Shown: piece by piece, positions 4,929-10,862 of the stretch
Numbering within the stretch: position 1 is the stretch's first letter
Layout: each line of letters begins with the position of its first letter
Origin: JACRNA01 sp964366335
GTDB taxonomy: Bacteria; Patescibacteriota; Microgenomatia; CAZETR01; Amesbacteraceae
NCBI GenBank assembly: GCA_964366335.1
Contig: CAYITQ010000023.1
Span: 1-10,862 of the forward strand
Direction: 5' to 3'
Length of the DNA: 10,862 nt
Notes under the pieces: generated by a model
What the model saw: only the letters and a program-made list of their open reading frames with translations
Databases searched by the model: none
What the model was told of the DNA's origin: nothing
Made by a program: the position numbers and the translations under genes

Positions 4929-7900
4929 TTATTTTAACAGAAGATCTATGGCTTTAACAAGCCTGTCGTTCCAATTGAGCCCATATGGCAAGGAAACAGT
5001 CTTGGTTTCAAAGACCAATTCTACCGGACTGTTGCCTTTATTTTCGGAAAGCAGAGTATTCAAAGAGACCAATTTTGACTGTGACAAACCTTTGGGAATA
5101 TAAATCACTTTTGCATGGGAAACCGGACTATCAGGAACTTCGCCATCGAAAATTTTGGCAGAATCGGCAATGATAGTAATTTCACGGCTACTATTGCCAT
5201 CTTCGTCTTCCTCTGTCTCTCCCTTGGTCTCGACTCTGCCGCTCACTAAAATCAAACTATCCGGTTTCCAACAATCCATACTTGTGGTAAAGATTTTTGG
5301 AAAAACAACCACCTCCACACTTTTACCGGAATCAGCAAGTCTGGCAAAACACATTTGTTGATTATTGGCTTTGGTCGTGACCAAGCGGCAGGATTCGACA
5401 ATTCCCCCAATGGTGACTCTCTGCCCATTGAGATTTTCCGAATGCAATTGGGAAATGCGATGTGTAATTAGTTCTCCCATCAGGGCCAATTTGTCGGCAT
5501 TTGGATGCTCGGTCAGATAAAATCCCAAAAGTTCTTTTTCCATGACTAACATTTTTGATTTCTCAAATTCCGCAAGTTCCGGAAAGGTGTCAGTAATATC
5601 AGATCCCGAGTCTTCTTCAAAAAGTTTTGATTGTCCGCTGTTTTTCATTTTATTTATTGAAGTCCCCATTTCTCTGATTCTATCTAATCCGGAAAGCATG
5701 GCGGATCTGTGACCAAACTGGTCTAAAGCTCCGGCTTTAATCAGGCTTTCCAGAACTTTTTTATTAACCTTGGACGCATCTACCCGCAGACAAAAATCGG
5801 TTAGAGACTTGAAATCCCCCGCAGATCTGGCAGCCAAAATCAAATTGACAGCCACATCGCCGACATTCTTAATTGCTGATAATCCAAAGCGGATTGACGT
5901 ACCGTCTATTGAAAATATTGTATCTGATTTGTTGATATCGGGGGCTAGAACCGCAATCTTCATGCGTTTACATTCTTCAATAGCCTCTACGATTTTATCT
6001 GTGTCGCCGGATTCGGCCGTCAGAAGGGCGGTCATATACTCTACCGGGTAATTGGCCTTAAGATACGATGTTTGATAGGCAACTATTCCATAAGAGGCGG
6101 CATGGGCTTTATTAAAGCCATAACCCTGAAATGGAACAAACAGATCCCACAACTTCTCAGATTCGTCTTCGCTCATCTTTGAATGTTTTTGACAGCCCTC
6201 CACAAAGACGGTATGCTGTTCGGCCATTTCTTTGGGTAGTTTTTTACCAATCGCTTTTCTCAATTTATCAATCGTTTCCCAGTTGTATCCGGCCAGAGCC
6301 ATTCCGGTAAACATAACATCTTCCTGGTAAACCAGAATACCGTAAGACTTATCCAGAAATTCAGCCATTTTAGGATGGAAATAGGTGATTTTGCTTCTTT
6401 TGTTTTTCCGGGCAATATATTCCGGGATATTGGCCATGGGGCCGGGTCTGAAAAGTGCTACCATAATCATCAAATCTTCGATACGCGTAGGTTTAAGTTC
6501 CTTGAGCCACTTGGTCATGCCTGATCCACCTAGCTGAAAAGTGCCCATCGTCTCTCCGCGGGCGAGCATAGCAAACGTTTTTTTATCGTCAATCGGTATT
6601 TTTAATAAATCAATTTTAATAGCATGTCTTTTCTCAATCAGGTCACGAGCCGCACCCAGGATAGATAGATTTCTAATGCCCAAAACGTCTATTTTTACCA
6701 ATCCTACTCCTCCATATTCATCCGCGATAGAATGCATTTCATATTGAGTAATGATTTTGGTTCCTTTTGGTTCCAATTGGAGCGGCGTAAAGTCTGTCAT
6801 CAGACTAGGAGAAATCACGACACCCGCCGCGTGAACAGAAACATGTCTGGCATTACCTTCTATTTCGCGGGCCAAATCCACTATTTGTTTTGAAACCGGG
6901 TCCGATTCATATAAATTTCGGAATTCCGGCGATTCCCGCAGAGCGCGCTCAATTGTCATGGGAAATCCTTGTGCCCCCAGGGGTATGACCTTGGCCAATT
7001 TGTCTCCGGCTGCGTACGGATGGCCCAAGACCCGGGTAACATCGCGGACTGCCGCTCTGGCTAACATTTTTCCAAATGTACATATTTGGGCTACTCTGTC
7101 CTTGCCATATTTGTCGGTAATATGAGCCATCAATTCTTCCCGCCGGTTGTCAGCAATATCCAAATCAATATCCGGAGAACTGGGACGGAAAGGGTTTAAA
7201 AAACGTTCAAAGGGGATAGCGTATTTTATCGGATCGACTGTCGTAATACCGATAACATATGACACTATAGAGCCTGCCGCGGAACCCCGGGTATTAGTAA
7301 TTATTCCCCGGTTGGTACACCAATTTGCCAAATCGGCTAATATTAAAAAATAAGGAGCGTAACCCTTGGAACAAATGACTTCAAGTTCATAATCCAACCG
7401 TTTTGTAATTTCGTCGGTAATTTTTGGATATCGGGTATTAACATTCTCATGAGCGAGATCCTTTAGGACCTCGGGAGCTGTCTTTCCTTCCGGAAGTTCT
7501 ACTTGAGGATAAAAAGACTTACCCAATTCCAGGGACAGGTCGCATTTATCTGCTATTTTTAAGGTGTTATCGATGCTGTCAGGAAAGTCGGAATAGATTT
7601 TACGCATTTCATCTTCGCTTCGTAAATAGAAAGTAGGTGCGTCAATATAGCGAATTCGTTCTATGTCAGTGACGTTTTTTCCTGTCGAAATACACACCAA
7701 TGCGTCTTGGGCAGTGGCGTCAGCCGGCGCTAGATAATGAGCGTCGTTGGTAGCAACAAGGGGAATTCCCAATTCGCGGCTAAGCTTTACTATCCCCCCA
7801 ACCCACAGATCTTCATCTTTTTGAAGTTTTTGCAGTTTATCAAAAATACGTGGTTGGTTTTTTAAATTATCAAGATAATCTTTGTAAAAATGTCTTTGTA

Positions 7901-8417
7901 TTTCTAAATAATACCGATCACCAAAGATTTCGGAAAACCATTGGGCTATTTTTTTGGCCGAATCATAATTACCATTGATTAGGGCTTCAGCTATCTCACC
8001 TTTTGGACAAGCCGATGTCACAATCAAACCATCGCTGTATTGGCGGATAATCTTACGGGTAAAACGGGGTTTGTAGTAAAACCCTTCCACATTAGCGATT
8101 GTGGAAAGTTTCATCAAATTTTTATAGCCGGTATTGTTTTGGGCAATGAGCAACAAATGACTGTTTTCTCCTCTTCCGTCACGCAGTTTGTGGTCTTTTA
8201 GGGTAGTATATGCCTCCAGACCAATAAGTGGTTTTACTCCTTCCTTTGTGCATTCCTTATAAAATTCAATGGCTCCATACATGCCGCCGTGGTCGGTAAT
8301 GGCTATGGCCGGCATCTCGAGCTCTTTGACCCGTCTGACTAGATTTTTGATCTTGGACAGACCATCCAGAAGCGAATATTCCGTGTGACAATGTAAGTGG
8401 ACAAATTTAGCAGCCAT
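4929..8417 (-). CDS. dnaE: DNA polymerase III alpha subunit (replicative polymerase)
   Basis: A full-length 1162-aa bacterial C-family polymerase. The PHP domain (1-290) begins VHLHCHTEYSLLDGL and has H9, H11, D18, D42-H43 (TDHGGMYG), E68, H87, C137 and NDAHYL (224-229). The polymerase core holds TRGSAAGSIVSYVIG (376-390), the catalytic PDIDLDIADNRRE segment (415-427) and VKIDVLGIRNL (574-584) with the third acidic residue, then the FRPGPMANIPEYIARK finger (656-671) and GYGFNKAHAASYG (765-777). A helix-hairpin-helix lies around 880-905 and an OB-fold around 1000-1060 (VTIGGIVESCR). The C-terminus is the short tail seen in many DnaE. It synthesises the chromosome as the core of the holoenzyme. 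The PHP metal ligands look complete, unlike E. coli DnaE, so intrinsic 3'-5' exonuclease activity is possible. Start chosen by family length and an 8-nt spacing to a -10 box. rplS follows 7 nt after the stop. Confidence 0.97.
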   Translation of the reverse strand: MAAKFVHLHCHTEYSLLDGLSKIKNLVRRVKELEMPAIAITDHGGMYGAIEFYKECTKEGVKPLIGLEAYTTLKDHKLRDGRGENSHLLLIAQNNTGYKNLMKLSTIANVEGFYYKPRFTRKIIRQYSDGLIVTSACPKGEIAEALINGNYDSAKKIAQWFSEIFGDRYYLEIQRHFYKDYLDNLKNQPRIFDKLQKLQKDEDLWVGGIVKLSRELGIPLVATNDAHYLAPADATAQDALVCISTGKNVTDIERIRYIDAPTFYLRSEDEMRKIYSDFPDSIDNTLKIADKCDLSLELGKSFYPQVELPEGKTAPEVLKDLAHENVNTRYPKITDEITKRLDYELEVICSKGYAPYFLILADLANWCTNRGIITNTRGSAAGSIVSYVIGITTVDPIKYAIPFERFLNPFRPSSPDIDLDIADNRREELMAHITDKYGKDRVAQICTFGKMLARAAVRDVTRVLGHPYAAGDKLAKVIPLGAQGFPMTIERALRESPEFRNLYESDPVSKQIVDLAREIEGNARHVSVHAAGVVISPSLMTDFTPLQLEPKGTKIITQYEMHSIADEYGGVGLVKIDVLGIRNLSILGAARDLIEKRHAIKIDLLKIPIDDKKTFAMLARGETMGTFQLGGSGMTKWLKELKPTRIEDLMIMVALFRPGPMANIPEYIARKNKRSKITYFHPKMAEFLDKSYGILVYQEDVMFTGMALAGYNWETIDKLRKAIGKKLPKEMAEQHTVFVEGCQKHSKMSEDESEKLWDLFVPFQGYGFNKAHAASYGIVAYQTSYLKANYPVEYMTALLTAESGDTDKIVEAIEECKRMKIAVLAPDINKSDTIFSIDGTSIRFGLSAIKNVGDVAVNLILAARSAGDFKSLTDFCLRVDASKVNKKVLESLIKAGALDQFGHRSAMLSGLDRIREMGTSINKMKNSGQSKLFEEDSGSDITDTFPELAEFEKSKMLVMEKELLGFYLTEHPNADKLALMGELITHRISQLHSENLNGQRVTIGGIVESCRLVTTKANNQQMCFARLADSGKSVEVVVFPKIFTTSMDCWKPDSLILVSGRVETKGETEEDEDGNSSREITIIADSAKIFDGEVPDSPVSHAKVIYIPKGLSQSKLVSLNTLLSENKGNSPVELVFETKTVSLPYGLNWNDRLVKAIDLLLK
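4931..4960 (-). promoter_or_regulatory. Candidate internal promoter for rplS at the dnaE 3' end
   Basis: On the minus strand TTGTTA (4955-4960), an 18-bp spacer and TAAAAT (4931-4936), with the -10 ending 9 nt before the rplS ATG. It overlaps the dnaE stop region. The match is weaker than at other sites in the window, but the spacing fits the leaderless pattern and rplS has no Shine-Dalgarno. Confidence 0.4.
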
Positions 8418-8425
8418 TGATTACT

Positions 8426-8455
8426 GTTATAGCTTATTGAACTCTCTCTTATCAA
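8426..8455 (-). promoter_or_regulatory. dnaE promoter, probably leaderless
   Basis: On the minus strand TTGATA (8450-8455), an 18-bp spacer and TATAAC (8426-8431). The -10 ends 8 nt before the dnaE ATG and no Shine-Dalgarno fits. The -35 overlaps the stop codon of the hicB-like gene upstream, so dnaE can be transcribed independently of it. Confidence 0.65.
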
Positions 8456-8661
8456 TACCCAAAAGGAATTTTTTTGTCTTCCTGCTCATATATTTCGATT
8501 AGTCCCTTAGCCACATCAGAAATAGAATCCACGGCATTTTCCAGTGAATGCCCTTGGGCATAACAGTCAGACCACACTGAGCAAGTGGCCACATAATAAT
8601 TACCGTTTTTTTTCACCTCGATAGGGAATTCATATTCGTTTACTTGGGTTATCTTATTCAT
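8452..8661 (-). CDS. HicB-like protein (UPF0150 fold), orphan
   Basis: A 69-aa protein with the partially degraded RNase-H-like fold of HicB antitoxins: the N-terminal strand pair FPIEVKKNGNYYVATCSVWS, the C-A-Q-G-H-S-L turn (DCYAQGHSLENAVDSI, about 32-47) and a C-terminal helix (SDVAKGLIEIYEQED). HicB proteins neutralise the mRNA-cleaving toxin HicA and often bind the operon promoter through an extra DNA-binding domain. No such domain fits in this short protein, and no hicA reading frame is next to it on either strand, so it is either a free-standing HicB-like protein or serves another partner. Start at 8661 is supported by a promoter whose -10 ends 6 nt upstream. The gene lies 34 nt before dnaE and diverges from the small-membrane-protein operon. 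Confidence 0.8.
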   Translation of the reverse strand: MNKITQVNEYEFPIEVKKNGNYYVATCSVWSDCYAQGHSLENAVDSISDVAKGLIEIYEQEDKKIPFGY

Positions 8662-8667
8662 AAACCT

Positions 8668-8696
8668 ATAATCTCACCTATTACTTTTTGTGTCAA
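8668..8696 (-). promoter_or_regulatory. Promoter of the hicB-like gene
   Basis: On the minus strand a perfect TTGACA (8691-8696), a 17-bp spacer and GATTAT (8668-8673) preceded by TGA as an extended -10. The -10 ends 6 nt before the ATG, again suggesting little or no leader. It overlaps the region used by the divergent plus-strand promoter. Confidence 0.6.
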
Positions 8697-8704
8697 TGGG
8701 ATTG

Positions 8705-8713
8705 TGTTATACT
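8705..8713 (+). promoter_or_regulatory. Extended -10 promoter of the small membrane-protein operon, probably leaderless
   Basis: TGT-TATACT at 8705-8713 is a TGn-extended -10; no good -35 stands 16-18 bp upstream. The -10 ends 8 nt before the ATG at 8722. This decides the start of the first small gene at 8722 rather than at an upstream in-frame ATG at 8644, which would overlap the hicB-like start. Confidence 0.6.
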
Positions 8714-8721
8714 TAGTATTA

Positions 8722-8919
8722 ATGCTCAATAATAAACAGGTTGAACTTTTATCTAATTTCTTTATGGATTCAGCCAAAGGGCTTTTTTTGGGCTCTGTTG
8801 TATTACCTTTGTTTACAAACCAAACCTTATCGAATAATCTCCAAAATGCCGTTATAACATCTATATTGTTCGTATACCTCTCATTAAGATTAGTTAAAGA
8901 TAGGGGGTGGAAAATATGA
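8722..8919 (+). CDS. Small membrane protein of unknown function, 65 aa (first gene of a three-gene mini-operon)
   Basis: Two hydrophobic segments are visible: GLFLGSVVLPLFTN (about 20-33) and AVITSILFVYLSLRLV (about 43-58), joined by a polar hairpin (NQTLSNNLQN). The N-terminus (LNNKQVELLSNFFMDSAK) is amphipathic and the C-terminus is basic (KDRGWKI), so both ends probably face the cytoplasm. The layout, a short helix of the KxxxLSNFFxDxAK type followed by two membrane segments, recalls small DUF6722-like proteins, but that link is weak. The frame is also open upstream to an ATG at 8644; I prefer 8722 because of the promoter. The stop TGA at 8917-8919 overlaps the next gene's ATG (ATGA), so the genes are translationally coupled. 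Function unknown. Confidence 0.7.
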   Translation: MLNNKQVELLSNFFMDSAKGLFLGSVVLPLFTNQTLSNNLQNAVITSILFVYLSLRLVKDRGWKI

Positions 8920-9029
8920 GTGAGACTCAGCAGGTATTAAATAGTATTTGGTTTATAATAATGTTAGGGACAATAGGTTTTTCATTGGTATTATTCATAA
9001 ATTCTAGAAAGAAGGAGCGATCAAAATGA
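8916..9029 (+). CDS. Very small single-span membrane protein, 37 aa
   Basis: The protein starts MSETQQVLNSI, has one hydrophobic span (about 12-30, WFIIMLGTIGFSLVLFI) and ends in a strongly basic tail (NSRKKERSK). By the positive-inside rule the C-terminus faces the cytoplasm. A GGGGGTGG stretch (8903-8910) is a good Shine-Dalgarno 5 nt before the ATG, and the ATG overlaps the preceding stop as ATGA. Its own stop TGA again overlaps the ATG of the next gene. Overlap on both sides plus a Shine-Dalgarno make a real gene likely in spite of its size. I recognise no family. Confidence 0.6.
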   Translation: MSETQQVLNSIWFIIMLGTIGFSLVLFINSRKKERSK

Positions 9030-9157
9030 ATTTATATTTTTTATTATCTTTCTATAATACATTGGTAAACAACCGCTGGACATTTGTGATTGGTATGTTT
9101 ATAGCATTTGTATTGCTGGTTCTCTCTGATATTCCACACAAAAAAAGAAAGAAATAA
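9026..9157 (+). CDS. Very small single-span membrane protein, 43 aa
   Basis: Starts MNLYFLLSFYNTLVNNRWTF, has a hydrophobic span around 19-34 (FVIGMFIAFVLLVLSD) and a basic tail (HKKRKK). The first ten residues are also hydrophobic and may form a second short membrane-dipping segment. An AAGGAG Shine-Dalgarno at 9012-9017 stands 8 nt before the ATG, inside the previous gene, and ATGA couples the two. The last gene of the mini-operon; it stops 27 bp before the end of the convergent 72-aa gene. The same plan as its neighbour (one span, Lys/Arg tail) suggests the two work together, perhaps as a small membrane complex. No family recognised. Confidence 0.6.
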   Translation: MNLYFLLSFYNTLVNNRWTFVIGMFIAFVLLVLSDIPHKKRKK

Positions 9158-9159
9158 TG

Positions 9160-9179
9160 TTGTATGTTCTAATATACAA
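9160..9179. terminator. Weak hairpin between convergent genes
   Basis: TTGTAT (9160-9165) can pair with ATACAA (9174-9179) around an 8-base loop in the 27-bp gap between two convergent stop codons. The stem is AT-rich and neither side has a proper T-tract, so termination here is only a possibility. Confidence 0.25.
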
Positions 9180-9184
9180 AATGA

Positions 9185-9403
9185 CTATTCGTCGGGGAAT
9201 ATTCCCATGTCTGAGGCTCTGTGTCCTGGGTATTTAATAAAATAGTTTACAAGTGGCAATCCTAAAGCTTCAATTTCTTCTAATTCTATTTGGAGATCAT
9301 TGGTACCAACCGCTATTCTGTCACGGAGTTCTCCTGCCACTTGCACTGCATATACATCTCTTCTAATAAGTAACGCAAAATTCTCAATGCTAACGCCGGC
9401 CAT
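9185..9403 (-). CDS. Protein of unknown function, 72 aa
   Basis: Not recognised. The protein (MAGVSIENFALLIRRDVYAV...) is soluble, with a mixed start and an acidic middle (DLQIELEEIEALGLP, about 38-52) and the ending YPGHRASDMGIFPDE. No cysteine, membrane segment or known motif. The frame is open four codons further up, to an ATG at 9415, but a near-consensus promoter in the end of gatB places the transcription start near 9411, downstream of that ATG, so the ATG at 9403 is preferred; it overlaps the gatB stop by 14 nt. No clear Shine-Dalgarno. A strong dedicated promoter for such a short gene indicates that it is expressed independently of gatB. Confidence 0.6.
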   Translation of the reverse strand: MAGVSIENFALLIRRDVYAVQVAGELRDRIAVGTNDLQIELEEIEALGLPLVNYFIKYPGHRASDMGIFPDE

Positions 9404-10640
9404 ATATGTTGTCATGGATTATACACTCTGTTAACTTGATGTCAATATCTCCCAGTTCTTTTTTAACAAGTCCTATCAAAGCTCCTACAGCTTGGGGTTT
9501 GCCGGACTTGATAGACTCAACAATTTTAGAGTTTTCTGAAATGACTTTCTGGGCTACTTCGCGAATCCCGGTTTCATCAGTAAACATAACTTTTTCTGAG
9601 ATACTTAGGTTACTTAGATTATCTTGTGGACAATTGATGACTGCAGTTGCAACCAATAATGGGTCATGGAATTCGGCCAATTGGGTAAATTTATCAAATT
9701 TGGCTGGAGAAGCAACAAGAATTATGGCATTCGCTTCTGATAGTCCCAGTTTAATTAATTGAAGTCGTGATTGCTCTGGCAAAGTTGGTAATTCTGACCA
9801 CCAAATTTCAATTTGTGATTGTGTAAATTCAAATGGCGGAATATCTGGCTCGGGAAAATACCGATAATCATGGGCTTCTTCTTTGATTCTTTGAGAAAAG
9901 GTCTCGCCAGTAGTCTCTTTAAACCCGCGTGTCTCTTGTACCGGATTAGCACCCGATTCTAACAACTTGATTTGACGTGAAACCTCAAAATCGACGGCTT
10001 TCTTGACAAATCTAAACGAATTAACATTTTTGATTTCGACTTTATAATTTGGCAATTTTTTATCTGGGCTGACACTTATATTCGCTTCTAAGCGCATCGA
10101 TCCCTTCTCCATATCACAACTACTAATTCCGAGTGTTCTGATTATTTGCTGAAGCTCTTTTAAAAACAAATCACTATCATTACTATCTTTGAAATCAGCT
10201 TCCGTAACTACTTCCACCAATGGGACACCACTTCTATTAAAGTCAATCCAAGTCTCAGAACCCTGGTGAAGTAATTTTCCGGTATCTTCTTCCAGGTGAA
10301 CTCTTCTAATCTTATGTCCAAGGAGATTCCCTTCAACGCAGAAAGGCTCATCGTACTGGCTGATTTGATAACCCTTCGGCAGATCAGGATAAAAATAGTT
10401 TTTGCGGTCAAATTTACTCTGCAGATTAATCTTGCACCCTAAGGCTAAACCCAATTTGATACACCATTCAATAGCCTTGGCATTGGGTACCGGCAATGCT
10501 CCGGGAAGTCCGAGACAAACAGGGCAAACTTGAGTATTAGGTTCTTTGGCAAAATGATCCGCAGGACAGCCGCAAAACATCTTTGAATTAGTCGCCAACT
10601 CTATATGAATTTCAAAGCCCAAAACCGTTCGCCAAGACAT
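9390..10640 (-). CDS. gatB: Aspartyl/glutamyl-tRNA(Asn/Gln) amidotransferase subunit B
   Basis: A 416-aa GatB, the tRNA-binding kinase-like subunit of GatCAB that activates Glu-tRNA-Gln (or Asp-tRNA-Asn) before amidation. Family marks in order: VLGFEIHIEL at the start, the zinc site C23-x-C25 ... C39-x2-C42, LPGALPVPN, DRKNYFYPDLPKGYQISQYD, a GSMRLEANIS block, NSFRFVKKAVDFEVSRQ, ETTGETFSQRIKEEAHDYRY and FPEPDIPPFEF. The C-terminal GatB/YqeY helical domain is present (VGALIGLVKKEL near the end). The length is below the usual 470-480 aa. The ATG at 10640 is chosen over one 12 codons upstream because it gives the normal family N-terminus and has an AAAGGGGG Shine-Dalgarno just before it; it overlaps the end of the upstream transporter gene by 29 nt. 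gatA and gatC are not in the window. Confidence 0.95.
   Translation of the reverse strand: MSWRTVLGFEIHIELATNSKMFCGCPADHFAKEPNTQVCPVCLGLPGALPVPNAKAIEWCIKLGLALGCKINLQSKFDRKNYFYPDLPKGYQISQYDEPFCVEGNLLGHKIRRVHLEEDTGKLLHQGSETWIDFNRSGVPLVEVVTEADFKDSNDSDLFLKELQQIIRTLGISSCDMEKGSMRLEANISVSPDKKLPNYKVEIKNVNSFRFVKKAVDFEVSRQIKLLESGANPVQETRGFKETTGETFSQRIKEEAHDYRYFPEPDIPPFEFTQSQIEIWWSELPTLPEQSRLQLIKLGLSEANAIILVASPAKFDKFTQLAEFHDPLLVATAVINCPQDNLSNLSISEKVMFTDETGIREVAQKVISENSKIVESIKSGKPQAVGALIGLVKKELGDIDIKLTECIIHDNIYGRR
9418..9445 (-). promoter_or_regulatory. Consensus promoter inside the gatB 3' end
   Basis: On the minus strand TTGACA (9440-9445), a 16-bp spacer and TATAAT (9418-9423): both hexamers are perfect. 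It lies in the last codons of gatB. The -10 ends 2 nt before the ATG at 9415 and 14 nt before the ATG at 9403, which favours the later start. Confidence 0.65.
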
Positions 10641-10862
10641 AATCCCCCTTTCTCTTGAAAATATAATATATAACACAGAGTATTAATCCCATTAAGCCCA
10701 TAAGCGGAGCTACACCCAAAGCGTCTGCCAAAGTGCCCGCAGCCAAAATAGGCAAGGTTGTCGCGATAATCAACAAAAAACTCAGCTGTGAATAAACCCG
10801 GCCGCGTAACCAGCTGGGAGTCTTTTCCTGAATCAAAGTCTGTGAAGGAACAGTAATACAGG
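10612..10862 (-). CDS. MFS transporter, C-terminal end (cut by window edge)
   Basis: The last 82 residues are in the window. They begin CITVPSQTLIQEKTPSWLRG and contain the motif Q-E-x-T-P-x-x-L-R-G-R-V, typical of the loop before helix 11 in MFS_3 (EntS-like) exporters. Two hydrophobic helices follow (SFLLIIATTLPILAAGTLAD and VAPLMGLMGLILCVIYYIF) and then a basic cytoplasmic tail (KRKGDYVLANGFGL). The frame is open through the right edge. The gene overlaps gatB by 29 nt on the same strand, so the two are probably co-transcribed; the gatB Shine-Dalgarno lies inside this gene. The transported substrate cannot be inferred from this piece. Confidence 0.82.
   Translation of the reverse strand, partial: CITVPSQTLIQEKTPSWLRGRVYSQLSFLLIIATTLPILAAGTLADALGVAPLMGLMGLILCVIYYIFKRKGDYVLANGFGL

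Noticed and set aside
4985..7353. Several plus-strand frames of 60-90 codons opposite dnaE
   Set aside because: They are antisense shadows of a strongly conserved polymerase gene, without promoters or Shine-Dalgarno sequences.
8644..8721. Longer start for the first small membrane protein (ATG at 8644), adding a hydrophobic N-terminal segment
   Set aside because: It would overlap the start of the hicB-like gene and include both divergent promoters; the extended -10 ending 8 nt before 8722 supports the shorter form.
9406..9762. A 118-codon plus-strand frame opposite gatB
   Set aside because: Antisense to conserved gatB sequence, low-complexity Ser/Leu composition, no expression signals.
10641..10676. 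GatB start 12 codons upstream (MLYIIFSRERGI...)
   Set aside because: The extra residues are not part of the family N-terminus, and the AAAGGGGG Shine-Dalgarno points to the ATG at 10640.
1..10862. CRISPR array, insertion sequence, rRNA or riboswitch
   Set aside because: No regularly spaced repeats, transposase-like frame, rRNA sequence or recognisable riboswitch core was seen on either strand.

Overview
The window looks like a chromosomal piece of a small-genome, AT-rich bacterium, most likely a member of the Candidate Phyla Radiation (Patescibacteria, perhaps Microgenomates). I infer this from compact gene packing, unusually short versions of housekeeping proteins, an isolated gatB, a PMT-type membrane glycosyltransferase, small orphan genes and no sign of an operon-rich proteobacterial or Gram-positive layout. 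TGA is used as a stop, which argues against the CPR lineages that recode it. The lineage call is inference; a dnaE or rplS phylogeny would settle it.

Layout. 1-501 (minus): N-terminal part of an inositol-monophosphatase/CysQ-family phosphatase cut by the window edge. 502-1050: a debris zone with a tRNA-like 5' half, a 22-nt perfect palindrome, a broken GIY-YIG endonuclease gene, an intact tRNA-Glu(UUC) and an open stretch that may be a gene remnant. 1135-1620 (plus): a 161-aa protein of unknown function with a clear promoter and strong Shine-Dalgarno. 1701-2861 (minus): AAA_14/DUF4143 ATPase. 2971-8417 (minus): a dnaE - rplS - GT39/PMT-like glycosyltransferase run ending in a terminator hairpin. 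8452-8661 (minus): a HicB-like protein without HicA. 8722-9157 (plus): three tiny, translationally overlapping membrane-protein genes (65, 37 and 43 aa), two of them under 50 codons. 9185-10862 (minus): MFS transporter tail - gatB - a 72-aa orphan with its own near-consensus promoter inside gatB.

How it works together. dnaE (replicative polymerase), rplS (ribosomal protein L19), gatB (transamidosome subunit) and tRNA-Glu are core information-processing genes; the rest is accessory or unknown. The most striking pattern is regulatory: upstream of several genes (phosphatase, ATPase, dnaE and the small membrane operon) a -10 hexamer ends exactly 8 nt before the ATG and there is no Shine-Dalgarno, which predicts leaderless mRNAs. 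Internal operon genes and the 161-aa gene instead have good Shine-Dalgarno sequences. A second point is a four-copy 8-bp tandem repeat inside the glycosyltransferase gene, where gain or loss of a unit would shift the frame. No CRISPR array, insertion sequence, rRNA or complete defence system is visible.
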